NCBI GenBank assembly: GCA_017507285.1
Contig: JAFWBF010000240.1
Coordinates: 1 to 5,639, forward strand
Source of the DNA: Bacteroidales bacterium
Lineage (GTDB): Bacteria > Bacteroidota > Bacteroidia > Bacteroidales > P3
Direction: 5' to 3'
Length of the DNA: 5,639 nt
Part shown: piece after piece, positions 1 to 5,639 of the stretch
Position numbering within the stretch: the stretch's first letter is position 1
Layout: the number at the start of each line of letters is the position of its first letter
Translations under genes and position numbers: made by a program
The notes under the pieces: model-generated
The model's database searches: none
Seen by the model: only the letters and a program-made list of their open reading frames with translations
Told to the model about the DNA's origin: nothing

Positions 1-811
1 TGGCTATATGGGTTTTCCACAGCTTGGAGCTACGGGGGCAGGTTTGTCCACTTTCATTGCCAGAATGGTTATGCCATTGAGTTTTTTTGCTATAGTGTAT
101 GCCAAGAAAAATTATCGTTACTATCTTTCGTTGTTTAGTTTGAAAAGCATGTCGTTGAATAGGCAGTGGCAGCTGCTGAAGGTAGGTTTTCCGATAGCTA
201 CCCAAATGACTTTGGAGTTATTTTCACTTACAATGATAACCATAATGATGGGTTGGTTGGGAGCCAAAACATTGGCAGCCAATCAAATTGTACAAACTAT
301 GATAGCTTTCTCGTTTATGATTTCCAATGGTGTCGCCTCTGCTTCAACCATATTGGTAAGTCACGATTTGGGTCGAAAAAATATATTAGACATTCGGTCT
401 CACACCTATGCCGGAATGCATATAGGAGTGGCTATAATGGTGTGTTTTGCTTTTATTTATGGTTTTGGTGGAGCATTTATAGCCTCAATGTTTTCGGCCG
501 ATACCGAGGTTATAAGCATAGCAGCCGGCCTTTTTATAGTGGTAGCATTTTTTGAAATTTTTGATGGTTTACAGATAACGTCATTGGGAGCCTTGAGAGG
601 TTTGGCTGAGGTGAAATATCCTATGTATTACGCAATTATAGCATATATATTTATAGCCATACCTTCGGCTTACGTTATGGCTTTTGTTTTCGACTTGGGT
701 TCGCAAGGCATATTGGCAGGATTTATGATTGGTTTGATAATGGCGGCTATCCTTTTCATCAGGCGTTTTCGCAAGAAGGTACATCTATTGGATGCAACCC
801 TTTCCAACTGA
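1..811 (+). CDS. MATE family efflux transporter, 3' part (start lies outside window)
   Basis: This is an inner-membrane multidrug/toxin extrusion carrier that would export small, often cationic, compounds using a Na+ or H+ gradient; the substrate cannot be read from sequence. The frame is open from base 2 and the first ATG (base 8) is internal, because the protein begins mid-domain at a G-F-P-x-L-G-A-T-G-A-G motif that precedes TM6 in this family. About 269 residues remain of a usual 440-460. Counting from that Met, hydrophobic spans fall near 13-32 (TM6), 60-82, 93-117, 136-158, 165-187, 207-229 and 231-252. The second MatE repeat starts near residue 56 (LLKVGFPIA). It carries the conserved ANQI (91-94), a G-x-x-S-A-S-T segment (108-114) and GALRG (194-198). 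A basic tail (RRFRKK) ends the protein. It converges on dapF with 21 bases between stops and no visible terminator. Family membership is secure; subfamily is not. Confidence 0.9.
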   Translation, partial: GYMGFPQLGATGAGLSTFIARMVMPLSFFAIVYAKKNYRYYLSLFSLKSMSLNRQWQLLKVGFPIATQMTLELFSLTMITIMMGWLGAKTLAANQIVQTMIAFSFMISNGVASASTILVSHDLGRKNILDIRSHTYAGMHIGVAIMVCFAFIYGFGGAFIASMFSADTEVISIAAGLFIVVAFFEIFDGLQITSLGALRGLAEVKYPMYYAIIAYIFIAIPSAYVMAFVFDLGSQGILAGFMIGLIMAAILFIRRFRKKVHLLDATLSN

Positions 812-832
812 TGTATGTGTTGCAGCTCTTGA

Positions 833-1645
833 CTATAATTTGGGTAAAGTTACATCGCCTTCAAATACCAATGTTACAGGTCCTTGCAGGATAATATGGT
901 CGTATGTTTCGTTATCTTTGCGGAAATATACGCTAAACAATCCTCCTTTGGTCTGCACTTTTATCTCGTGATTGCCATTGGCAGTGTTTTTCATTTGGTC
1001 GTAGATAAGAGCAGAGGCTGTTACACCGGTACCACAACTTAGGGTTTCATCTTCAACGCCACGTTCGTAAGTAGCTGCAAAAATCTTGTTTACATCTATT
1101 TCGTTTATGAAATCAACATTTGTACCATGTGGATAAAAAGCATTGTCGTAGCGTAGTCGCCGACCATTGCCTACTACGTCGTACTTTGCAACATCGCCAT
1201 TTATAACTTCTACATAGTGTGGCGACCCGGTATCTACTTTCCAACCCTTCAAACACGGCTCTATGTTGGCACTTATTTCCATACCCAGTCTTACCACTCC
1301 GCAGTTGTTGTTCCATTCTATTATTTCGGCCGAATGCATTCCATCATAGGCCTTGAAAGTAGTTTGTTGCTCTATTATACCAAGGTGTTTTGCAAATGCC
1401 ACTATACATCGTCCTCCATTGCCACACATCGATGCTTTTCGTCCATCGGAATTGTAGTATATCATTTCAAAGTCTGAATTATTACTTGTTTGTAGTAGCA
1501 TTAAGCCATCAGCACCTATGCCTAATCGGCGGTGGCATAGTAGTGCTATCTCCTTGTTGCTAAGTGATATATTATTGTTTCGATTGTCTATAAGTACAAA
1601 GTCGTTGCCGGCTCCATGGTATTTGCAAAAGTGTAGCGTTTTCAT
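833..1645 (-). CDS. dapF: Diaminopimelate epimerase
   Basis: A cytosolic, cofactor-free epimerase that converts LL-diaminopimelate to meso-diaminopimelate, the precursor of lysine and the cross-linking residue of peptidoglycan. The 270-residue length is normal for the family. Landmarks are the N-terminal GAGNDF (11-16), the YNSDG substrate loop (64-68), and the first catalytic cysteine Cys74 in MCGNGGRC. HGTNVDF (173-179), ERG (194-196) and the second catalytic cysteine Cys204 in ETLSCGTG follow. Both cysteines of the two-base thiol mechanism are therefore present and the enzyme should be active. The start is supported by the typical short N-terminus before GAGNDF. Its ATG shares bases with the TGA of the upstream antiporter (ATGA, 1645-1642), which suggests translational coupling. 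It is probably the last gene of a dnaX-antiporter-dapF unit. No terminator is visible before the convergent MATE gene. Confidence 0.97.
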   Translation of the reverse strand: MKTLHFCKYHGAGNDFVLIDNRNNNISLSNKEIALLCHRRLGIGADGLMLLQTSNNSDFEMIYYNSDGRKASMCGNGGRCIVAFAKHLGIIEQQTTFKAYDGMHSAEIIEWNNNCGVVRLGMEISANIEPCLKGWKVDTGSPHYVEVINGDVAKYDVVGNGRRLRYDNAFYPHGTNVDFINEIDVNKIFAATYERGVEDETLSCGTGVTASALIYDQMKNTANGNHEIKVQTKGGLFSVYFRKDNETYDHIILQGPVTLVFEGDVTLPKL

Positions 1646-2970
1646 TCTGTTGTTTTTGTTGTTTCGTTATTTTTACTTGCTATATCAAAAATATCTATAG
1701 TACTGTTTGACACGGGTTCGGCAAACTCATTTTCGGTTGTAGTTTTTTTATTTTTATTGTTCCAAAAGTATCCATATATTTTTTGTACACCCTTTTTGTT
1801 GTTAAGCAGAATAAGTATGGAGGTGATAAGTATAGATATAAGTACCACGCTATAAGTGATGTATTTTATGGCTTCGCCTCCCGGTACTCCGGCTTGTTCG
1901 GGCAGGGTGGCCAAAACGGCAGCTGCCAATCCCTTAGGTATCATCATGCTTATGATGGTTTTGTCGTAGTCCGAAGATTGATTGGATATGGAAAATTTGG
2001 TCAAAAGTAGCCTCATTATAAAAAGAACCATTGTTATAAACAATCCGTAAACGAGTGCTCTCATATCGCTGAACGGTATAGATAAACCTATGTAAACAAA
2101 GAAGAATGTTTTCAGAACAAAAACTATTTCACTGAAGAAACTTTTTTCGTGTGATTCCAATCTCATCATATTGTTATGTTGAAATTTCTTTAGGAATGAA
2201 AATTCGAAGTATTCGGTATTGCCCATTACTATACCAAAAGCCAAGGCAGTAATGGCACCGCTATATCCCATAGATTCGGCAAGGCCATATAGTACAAATA
2301 CGAATGCTGGTGTGAGGAACATGGAATTTTGTATTTTACGAATCTTTTCCAATATCGAACTCCACATTATTCCGCCTGCAATACCTATCATCATAGCCAA
2401 AATAAATGATGCCACTACCTTGCCTATAATACCTCCTACATCTACACTTGAATATTTGTAGCTTTCTATAAACGCCAATGCAAATACTATACATAACACA
2501 TCAGTAATGGCACTTTCAAGAACTAGTACAGTACGATTTTCTTCGCTCATAGGAAGCTGCTTTACCAATGGAATAACCACCGCTGACGATGTACCCCCCA
2601 ATATCGACCCAAGCAGTAGTGCAGCTTTCAATTCTAAACCGAAAAGAGTGTAGCCAAGTACGCCCACCAATCCTACGCTAAGAAAAAAACTCGGAATAGC
2701 CACTTTGACAAGATTTTTCCACGAGTCTCGAAGATTTTGAATACTAGTATCGGTACCGCTCTCGAAGAGGATAAAAACAAGGGTAAGTGACGCAAATACA
2801 GAGCCTACAACACCAAAATCGGATGGCGAAACCCAATTAAACAGAGGGCCAATAACAATTCCTATAAGCATAAGCAAAAGTACATCAGGAATTTTTTTTC
2901 GGCTGAAAATTGCTGAAAAAACGTGTGCTGAAAAAATCAAAATGCCTAAGAATATAAATGTCTGTCCCAT
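1642..2970 (-). CDS. Cation:proton antiporter, CPA superfamily (Na+/H+ exchanger fold)
   Basis: A polytopic inner-membrane protein of 442 residues, almost continuously hydrophobic to about residue 390, as expected for a 12-13 helix Na+(K+)/H+ exchanger. Visible landmarks are FILFESGTDTS (66-76) and the GGTSSAVVIP segment (125-134), at the place of the unwound TM4. LESAITDVLC (151-160) has Asp157 where the ion-binding Asp of this superfamily sits. FFFVYIGLSI (289-298) and IPKGLAAAVLA (344-354) follow. The ion-binding pair reads Thr-Asp rather than the Asn-Asp of classical NhaP-like CPA1 members, and Lys346 occupies the place of their usual Arg. I therefore give no symbol. A hydrophilic 50-residue tail (391-442), rich in Lys, Asn, Thr and Glu, should be cytoplasmic. 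The gene starts 19 bases after the dnaX stop with no clear Shine-Dalgarno sequence and overlaps dapF by 4 bases. Ion specificity is unknown; a role in pH or salt homeostasis is inferred from the family. Confidence 0.9.
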   Translation of the reverse strand: MGQTFIFLGILIFSAHVFSAIFSRKKIPDVLLLMLIGIVIGPLFNWVSPSDFGVVGSVFASLTLVFILFESGTDTSIQNLRDSWKNLVKVAIPSFFLSVGLVGVLGYTLFGLELKAALLLGSILGGTSSAVVIPLVKQLPMSEENRTVLVLESAITDVLCIVFALAFIESYKYSSVDVGGIIGKVVASFILAMMIGIAGGIMWSSILEKIRKIQNSMFLTPAFVFVLYGLAESMGYSGAITALAFGIVMGNTEYFEFSFLKKFQHNNMMRLESHEKSFFSEIVFVLKTFFFVYIGLSIPFSDMRALVYGLFITMVLFIMRLLLTKFSISNQSSDYDKTIISMMIPKGLAAAVLATLPEQAGVPGGEAIKYITYSVVLISILITSILILLNNKKGVQKIYGYFWNNKNKKTTTENEFAEPVSNSTIDIFDIASKNNETTKTTE

Positions 2971-2989
2971 TGTATATATGTTTAAATGA

Positions 2990-4717
2990 TTAAAAATCGA
3001 TATTCTTAAATGTCTTTCTCAGATTGACCATTAAGCTGTTTTTTTCTTTCAGATATTCAAACTTATCTGTAGGGTTGTACACTACTTTTTGGTGTTCTTG
3101 TTTGGTTACCGAGGTGAGGAAATCTAACAACTTTATGCCTGTTTTTTTTCTCATAAAATCGAGTATGTTTCTACGATTCCTTTTTATGGTAGTTTCCATA
3201 TACGAATTGTCTGATGTAACGGTAAACAGCCTATTGTCGTTTATTTCTATTGTGGCTTGCGACATAGCAAACTGTAGGTTTACATCCTCTTCAATACTTT
3301 CGCTGTATTTGTTCCAAAGGTCTTTTACTACCTCTAGAGTCAATTCGAGTTCATTATTTTTTTTTTCATTTTCCGTGTTGGGTACAACAGGAATGTTTTG
3401 TGATATGGATATAGTAGATGTTTTGGTAGGTATTACAACTTTCGGTGAAACCTTTTGTGGTGGAGTAATTGTAGGGGCAATATTATTTGTTGCAGTAGTA
3501 GCTGATTGTTGAGGCTGTTGTTGTATTGGTTTCTGATATGTTTGAACCCTTGGTTGTTGGTTTATTTCTGGTTGTTGAGTTGGTTGAGGTTGTGCTTGTT
3601 GTTGTGTAGTAGTTTGTTGTTGTGCCATTACAGCGGTTGCCATTTTAGTAAGACATACTTCTATAAATAGGCGTTTGTTGTTGCTGTCACGATAGCGGTA
3701 CTCATATTCGCTTGCAATATCTAAGTATTTTAGAAGTAGATTTAATCTGCAATTGTTGGCTTGTTCGGTGTAGCGACTTTTTATATTGTCACTCACATCG
3801 AGAAGAGATAGCGTTATTGGGTCTAGACATACCATTAAGTTTCGTATATGTTCCGATAATCCGGTGATGAAATGTTGTCCATCAAATCCTTTATCTAATA
3901 TTTCTTGGTATAGCAATAGAGAGTTGGAAATATTGCCACTACGGAAATAATCTACTAATCGGAAGTAGTATTCATAATCTAGAACGTTTAGGTTGTCTAT
4001 GCAGTTGGCATACGATAGATTGCCACTGGTAAAATTGACCAATTGGTCGAACATTGATAGTGCATCACGCAAACCACCATCGGCTTTTTGGGCTATGATG
4101 TGTAGAGCTTCAGCCTCGTAGGTTATGCTTTCTTTTTGGGCTACGTATTCAAGGTGTTTGGCTATATCATCTATTTTTATACGTTTGAAGTCAAATATTT
4201 GGCACCTTGATAATATTGTAGGAATAATTTTATGTTTTTCGGTAGTTGCCAATATAAATTTGGCGTAGGCTGGTGGCTCTTCCAATGTTTTTAGAAAAGC
4301 GTTGAATGCATTGGTCGATAGCATGTGAACCTCATCTATGATATATACTTTATATTGTCCGCTTTGTGGTGGAATTCTTACCTGCTCCACAAGGCGGCGT
4401 ATATCATCAACAGAGTTGTTAGATGCTGCATCCAATTCAAAAATATTCATCGATGTGGCATCGTTGAACGAACGGCATGATTCACATTCGTTACAAGCTT
4501 CTATAGTGTCGGTAAGATGTTGGCAGTTGATAGCTTTTGCCAATATACGTGCACAAGTGGTTTTGCCAACACCACGAGGGCCACAAAACAGAAATGCTTG
4601 TGCCAATTGTCCATTTTTTATTACATTTTTCAGTGTAGTGGTTATATGAGATTGGCCTACAACGGTTTCGAATGTAGCTGGACGGTATTTGCGTGCTGAT
4701 ACTATATAGTTTTCCAT
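2990..4717 (-). CDS. dnaX: DNA polymerase III subunits gamma/tau (clamp loader ATPase)
   Basis: The AAA+ motor of the replicative clamp loader, which opens the beta clamp and, in the tau form, links polymerase and helicase. I start it at the second of two adjacent ATGs (4717; 575 residues), because MENYIVSARKYRP matches the usual N-terminus. A further in-frame ATG at 4762 would add 15 residues unlike the family. Domains I-II carry Walker A GPRGVGKT (46-53), zinc cysteines 65, 75, 78 and 81, Walker B IIDEVH (126-131), sensor-1 ATTE (157-160), the SRC arginine finger (170-172) and sensor-2 GGLRDA (214-219). The collar domain spans about 240-363. A Gln/Pro-rich linker (366-404) and a tau-like C-terminal domain (about 455-575) follow. 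A run of ten A at codons 451-454 could yield a gamma form. It is probably the first gene of a unit with the antiporter and dapF; asnS upstream is separated by a terminator. Confidence 0.97.
   Translation of the reverse strand: MENYIVSARKYRPATFETVVGQSHITTTLKNVIKNGQLAQAFLFCGPRGVGKTTCARILAKAINCQHLTDTIEACNECESCRSFNDATSMNIFELDAASNNSVDDIRRLVEQVRIPPQSGQYKVYIIDEVHMLSTNAFNAFLKTLEEPPAYAKFILATTEKHKIIPTILSRCQIFDFKRIKIDDIAKHLEYVAQKESITYEAEALHIIAQKADGGLRDALSMFDQLVNFTSGNLSYANCIDNLNVLDYEYYFRLVDYFRSGNISNSLLLYQEILDKGFDGQHFITGLSEHIRNLMVCLDPITLSLLDVSDNIKSRYTEQANNCRLNLLLKYLDIASEYEYRYRDSNNKRLFIEVCLTKMATAVMAQQQTTTQQQAQPQPTQQPEINQQPRVQTYQKPIQQQPQQSATTATNNIAPTITPPQKVSPKVVIPTKTSTISISQNIPVVPNTENEKKNNELELTLEVVKDLWNKYSESIEEDVNLQFAMSQATIEINDNRLFTVTSDNSYMETTIKRNRRNILDFMRKKTGIKLLDFLTSVTKQEHQKVVYNPTDKFEYLKEKNSLMVNLRKTFKNIDF
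3357..3366 (-). other. Candidate slippage/frameshift site in dnaX (A10 run)
   Basis: The coding strand reads GAA AAA AAA AAT AAT GA at codons 451-455, giving ten consecutive A, the longest homopolymer I see in the window. It contains the heptamer A AAA AAA in the correct phase for a -1 ribosomal shift. A -1 shift, or one extra A in the mRNA, gives Lys then TAA and TGA in tandem, for a product of about 454 residues. Loss of one A, or a +1 shift, gives Ile-Met-Asn-Ser-Asn then TGA, about 458 residues. The site lies after the linker and before the C-terminal domain, where gamma ends in other bacteria: E. coli uses ribosomal frameshifting, and Thermus uses an A-run in dnaX. I see no strong downstream hairpin or upstream Shine-Dalgarno stimulator, which favours transcriptional slippage over ribosomal shifting. 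Use of the site is inferred. Confidence 0.6.
3506..3622 (-). repeat. Gln/Pro-rich low-complexity linker within dnaX
   Basis: Residues 366-404 of DnaX contain 19 Gln and 6 Pro in 39 positions, encoded mostly by CAA/CAG runs that appear as TTG repeats on the + strand. It joins the collar domain to the tau-specific C-terminal part and should be a disordered tether. The low complexity makes it a likely place for length variation between strains. It is part of the open reading frame, with no interruption. Confidence 0.85.
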
Positions 4718-4768
4718 CATCGATACTAGTTTTTGTTGAATCAGATTTATTTTTAACCTCAAAAAGGG

Positions 4769-4795
4769 TTTATTTGTTTTGATACATCAAATAAA
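4769..4795. promoter_or_regulatory. AT-rich inverted repeats upstream of dnaX
   Basis: Two overlapping dyads lie between the asnS terminator and the dnaX start. One has 8-base arms TTTATTTG (4769-4776) and CAAATAAA (4788-4795) around an 11-base spacer. The other has 6-base arms TTTGAT (4778-4783) and ATCAAA (4786-4791) around AC. The right arms run into the A tract of the terminator. The position, about 50-80 bases before the dnaX ATG, would suit an operator or promoter region. However, I could not find a convincing Bacteroidota promoter (TTTG near -33 with TAnnTTTG near -7), and such AT-rich palindromes arise easily by chance. Confidence 0.25.
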
Positions 4796-4828
4796 AAAAA
4801 CGGAGACCTTCGGACCATGAAGGTCTCC
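4793..4828 (-). terminator. Rho-independent terminator after asnS
   Basis: A perfect 10-base-pair stem, GGAGACCTTC (4802-4811) with GAAGGTCTCC (4819-4828), encloses a 7-base loop. On the minus strand the stem is followed by one G and then eight T (4800-4793). It begins 13 bases after the asnS stop codon. On the + strand no T tract follows the stem, so it acts only on leftward transcription. It ends the asnS transcript and implies that dnaX has its own promoter or relies on readthrough. Confidence 0.93.
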
Positions 4829-4841
4829 AGTATAGTAAACA

Positions 4842-5639
4842 TTAGAATTCGGCGTTGCCGGGAGTACGTGGGAATGGTATCACATCACGAATGTTGGCCA
4901 TACCTGTTATAAATAATAACAAGCGTTCGAAGCCTAGACCAAAACCGCTATGAGGAGCCGAGCCCCAACGGCGTGTGTCTAAATACCACCACATATCCTT
5001 TTGTGGTATGCCTAATTCTTCTATTCGTGTTAGTAATTTATTGTAATCCTCTTCACGTTGCGAACCTCCAATAATTTCGCCTATTTTTGGGAACAATACG
5101 TCCATGGCTCGTACAGTTTTGCCATCGTCGTTTTGTTTCATATAGAAAGCTTTTATATCTTTTGGGTAGTCTATGAGTATTACAGGGCATTTGAAATGTT
5201 CTTCAACCAAGTAGCGTTCGTGTTCCGATTGTAGGTCAACACCCCATGCCACAGGAAATTCAAACTTCTTTTTGGCTTGTAATAGTATATCAATGGCTTC
5301 AGTATATTTAAGACGAATAAAAGAATTGTTCAATACAAAGTTTAAGCGGTCAAGCAACTCTTTGTCCCACATATTGTTTAGGAATTGTAGGTCGTCCATA
5401 CAATTATCCAAAGCATAGCGGATTAGGTATTTCAAGAAGTCTTCGGCCAAATTCATATTGTCTTCCAGGTCGTTGAAAGCTATTTCGGGTTCTATCATCC
5501 AAAACTCGGCTAAGTGGCGTGGAGAGTTTGAATTTTCGGCACGGAAAGTAGGACCGAAAGTATATATTTTTCCAAGAGATAATGCACCTAATTCACCTTC
5601 CAATTGTCCCGAAACGGTAAGGCTTGTTTGTTTGCCAAA
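4842..5639 (-). CDS. asnS: Asparaginyl-tRNA synthetase, 3' part (start lies outside window)
   Basis: A cytosolic class IIb aminoacyl-tRNA synthetase that charges tRNA-Asn with asparagine using ATP. The 265 C-terminal residues of a usual 460-470 are present, and the frame stays open to the right edge (FGKQTSLTVSGQ precedes LEGELGALS). Counting from the window edge, class II motif 2 is at 28-35 (FGPTFRAE) and continues through RHLAEFWMIEPE (41-52). The IGEIIGGSQREE signature lies mid-fragment. Motif 3 is GFGLGFER (232-239), with the invariant Arg239. The MDVLFPKIGEIIGG sequence and overall match favour AsnRS over the related AspRS. The N-terminal OB-fold anticodon-binding domain and motif 1 lie outside the window. 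A direct AsnRS suggests that Asn-tRNA need not be made by the GatCAB transamidation route. A strong terminator follows the stop, so asnS ends its own transcript. Confidence 0.97.
   Translation of the reverse strand, partial: FGKQTSLTVSGQLEGELGALSLGKIYTFGPTFRAENSNSPRHLAEFWMIEPEIAFNDLEDNMNLAEDFLKYLIRYALDNCMDDLQFLNNMWDKELLDRLNFVLNNSFIRLKYTEAIDILLQAKKKFEFPVAWGVDLQSEHERYLVEEHFKCPVILIDYPKDIKAFYMKQNDDGKTVRAMDVLFPKIGEIIGGSQREEDYNKLLTRIEELGIPQKDMWWYLDTRRWGSAPHSGFGLGFERLLLFITGMANIRDVIPFPRTPGNAEF

Noticed and set aside
166..555. 129-codon open frame on the + strand overlapping the MATE gene
   Set aside because: It lies fully inside the well-supported MATE frame and has no recognisable domain, so it is a shadow frame.
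812..832. Bidirectional terminator between the convergent MATE and dapF genes
   Set aside because: The 21-base gap shows no inverted repeat with a T tract on either strand.
2892..2899. A8 run in the antiporter at codons 24-27, as a possible phase-variation site
   Set aside because: A -1 slip would hit a TGA two codons past the run, but AAA-AAA Lys pairs are common in this AT-rich sequence. Eight bases is modest, and there is no contingency-gene context.
3142..3149. A8 run late in dnaX (codons 523-526) as a second frameshift site
   Set aside because: It sits inside the C-terminal domain, and the -1 frame stays open for many codons, so it would not give a clean short product.
3024..3512. 162-codon open frame on the + strand opposite the dnaX 3' end
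   Set aside because: It is antisense to a clear dnaX C-terminal region. Its hydrophobic, Ser/Val/Phe-rich translation is what the complement of Lys/Asn/Glu/Thr codons gives.
4718..4762. Longer dnaX start at the upstream ATG (adds 15 residues, MRLKINLIQQKLVSM)
   Set aside because: The extension does not resemble the family N-terminus, while MENYIVSARKYRP at the internal ATG does. The ATG one codon earlier (4720) is an equally possible start and changes one residue only.
5601..5603. TTG at 5603 as the start of asnS
   Set aside because: The frame stays open to the window edge with clear AsnRS sequence (FGKQTSLTVSGQ) before it, so this codon is an internal Leu.

Overview
The window looks like ordinary chromosome from an AT-rich member of the Bacteroidota, most likely Bacteroidales. 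This is inferred from three things: the DnaX N-terminus (MENYIVSARKYRP), the close resemblance of the AsnRS fragment to Bacteroidales AsnRS, and start codons without clear Shine-Dalgarno sequences. I see no mobile element, tRNA, rRNA or CRISPR array. No stretch over 300 bases lacks a gene.

Layout. Positions 1-811 (+) hold the 3' part of a MATE-family efflux transporter whose start lies left of the window. It converges, across a 21-base gap, on a leftward block. That block, in transcription order (right to left), is dnaX (4717-2990), a CPA-type cation:proton antiporter (2970-1642) and dapF (1645-833). The dnaX-antiporter gap is 19 bases. The antiporter and dapF overlap by 4 bases as ATGA, so the three genes are probably one transcription unit. 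Upstream, also leftward, is the 3' part of asnS (4842 to beyond the right edge). It is closed by a strong intrinsic terminator (4793-4828) that separates it from dnaX. The short asnS-dnaX gap also holds AT-rich inverted repeats.

How the genes relate. They are mostly housekeeping: asparaginyl-tRNA charging, the replicative clamp loader, ion/pH homeostasis, and meso-diaminopimelate supply for peptidoglycan and lysine. I see no single pathway joining them.

The most notable signal is a run of ten A residues on the dnaX coding strand (3357-3366). It lies between the Gln/Pro-rich linker and the C-terminal domain. A -1 shift there meets TAA then TGA immediately, and a +1 shift meets TGA five codons later. 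This is the arrangement expected if dnaX makes both a full-length tau-like protein and a shorter gamma-like one by slippage. I do not see a previously undescribed multi-gene system here.
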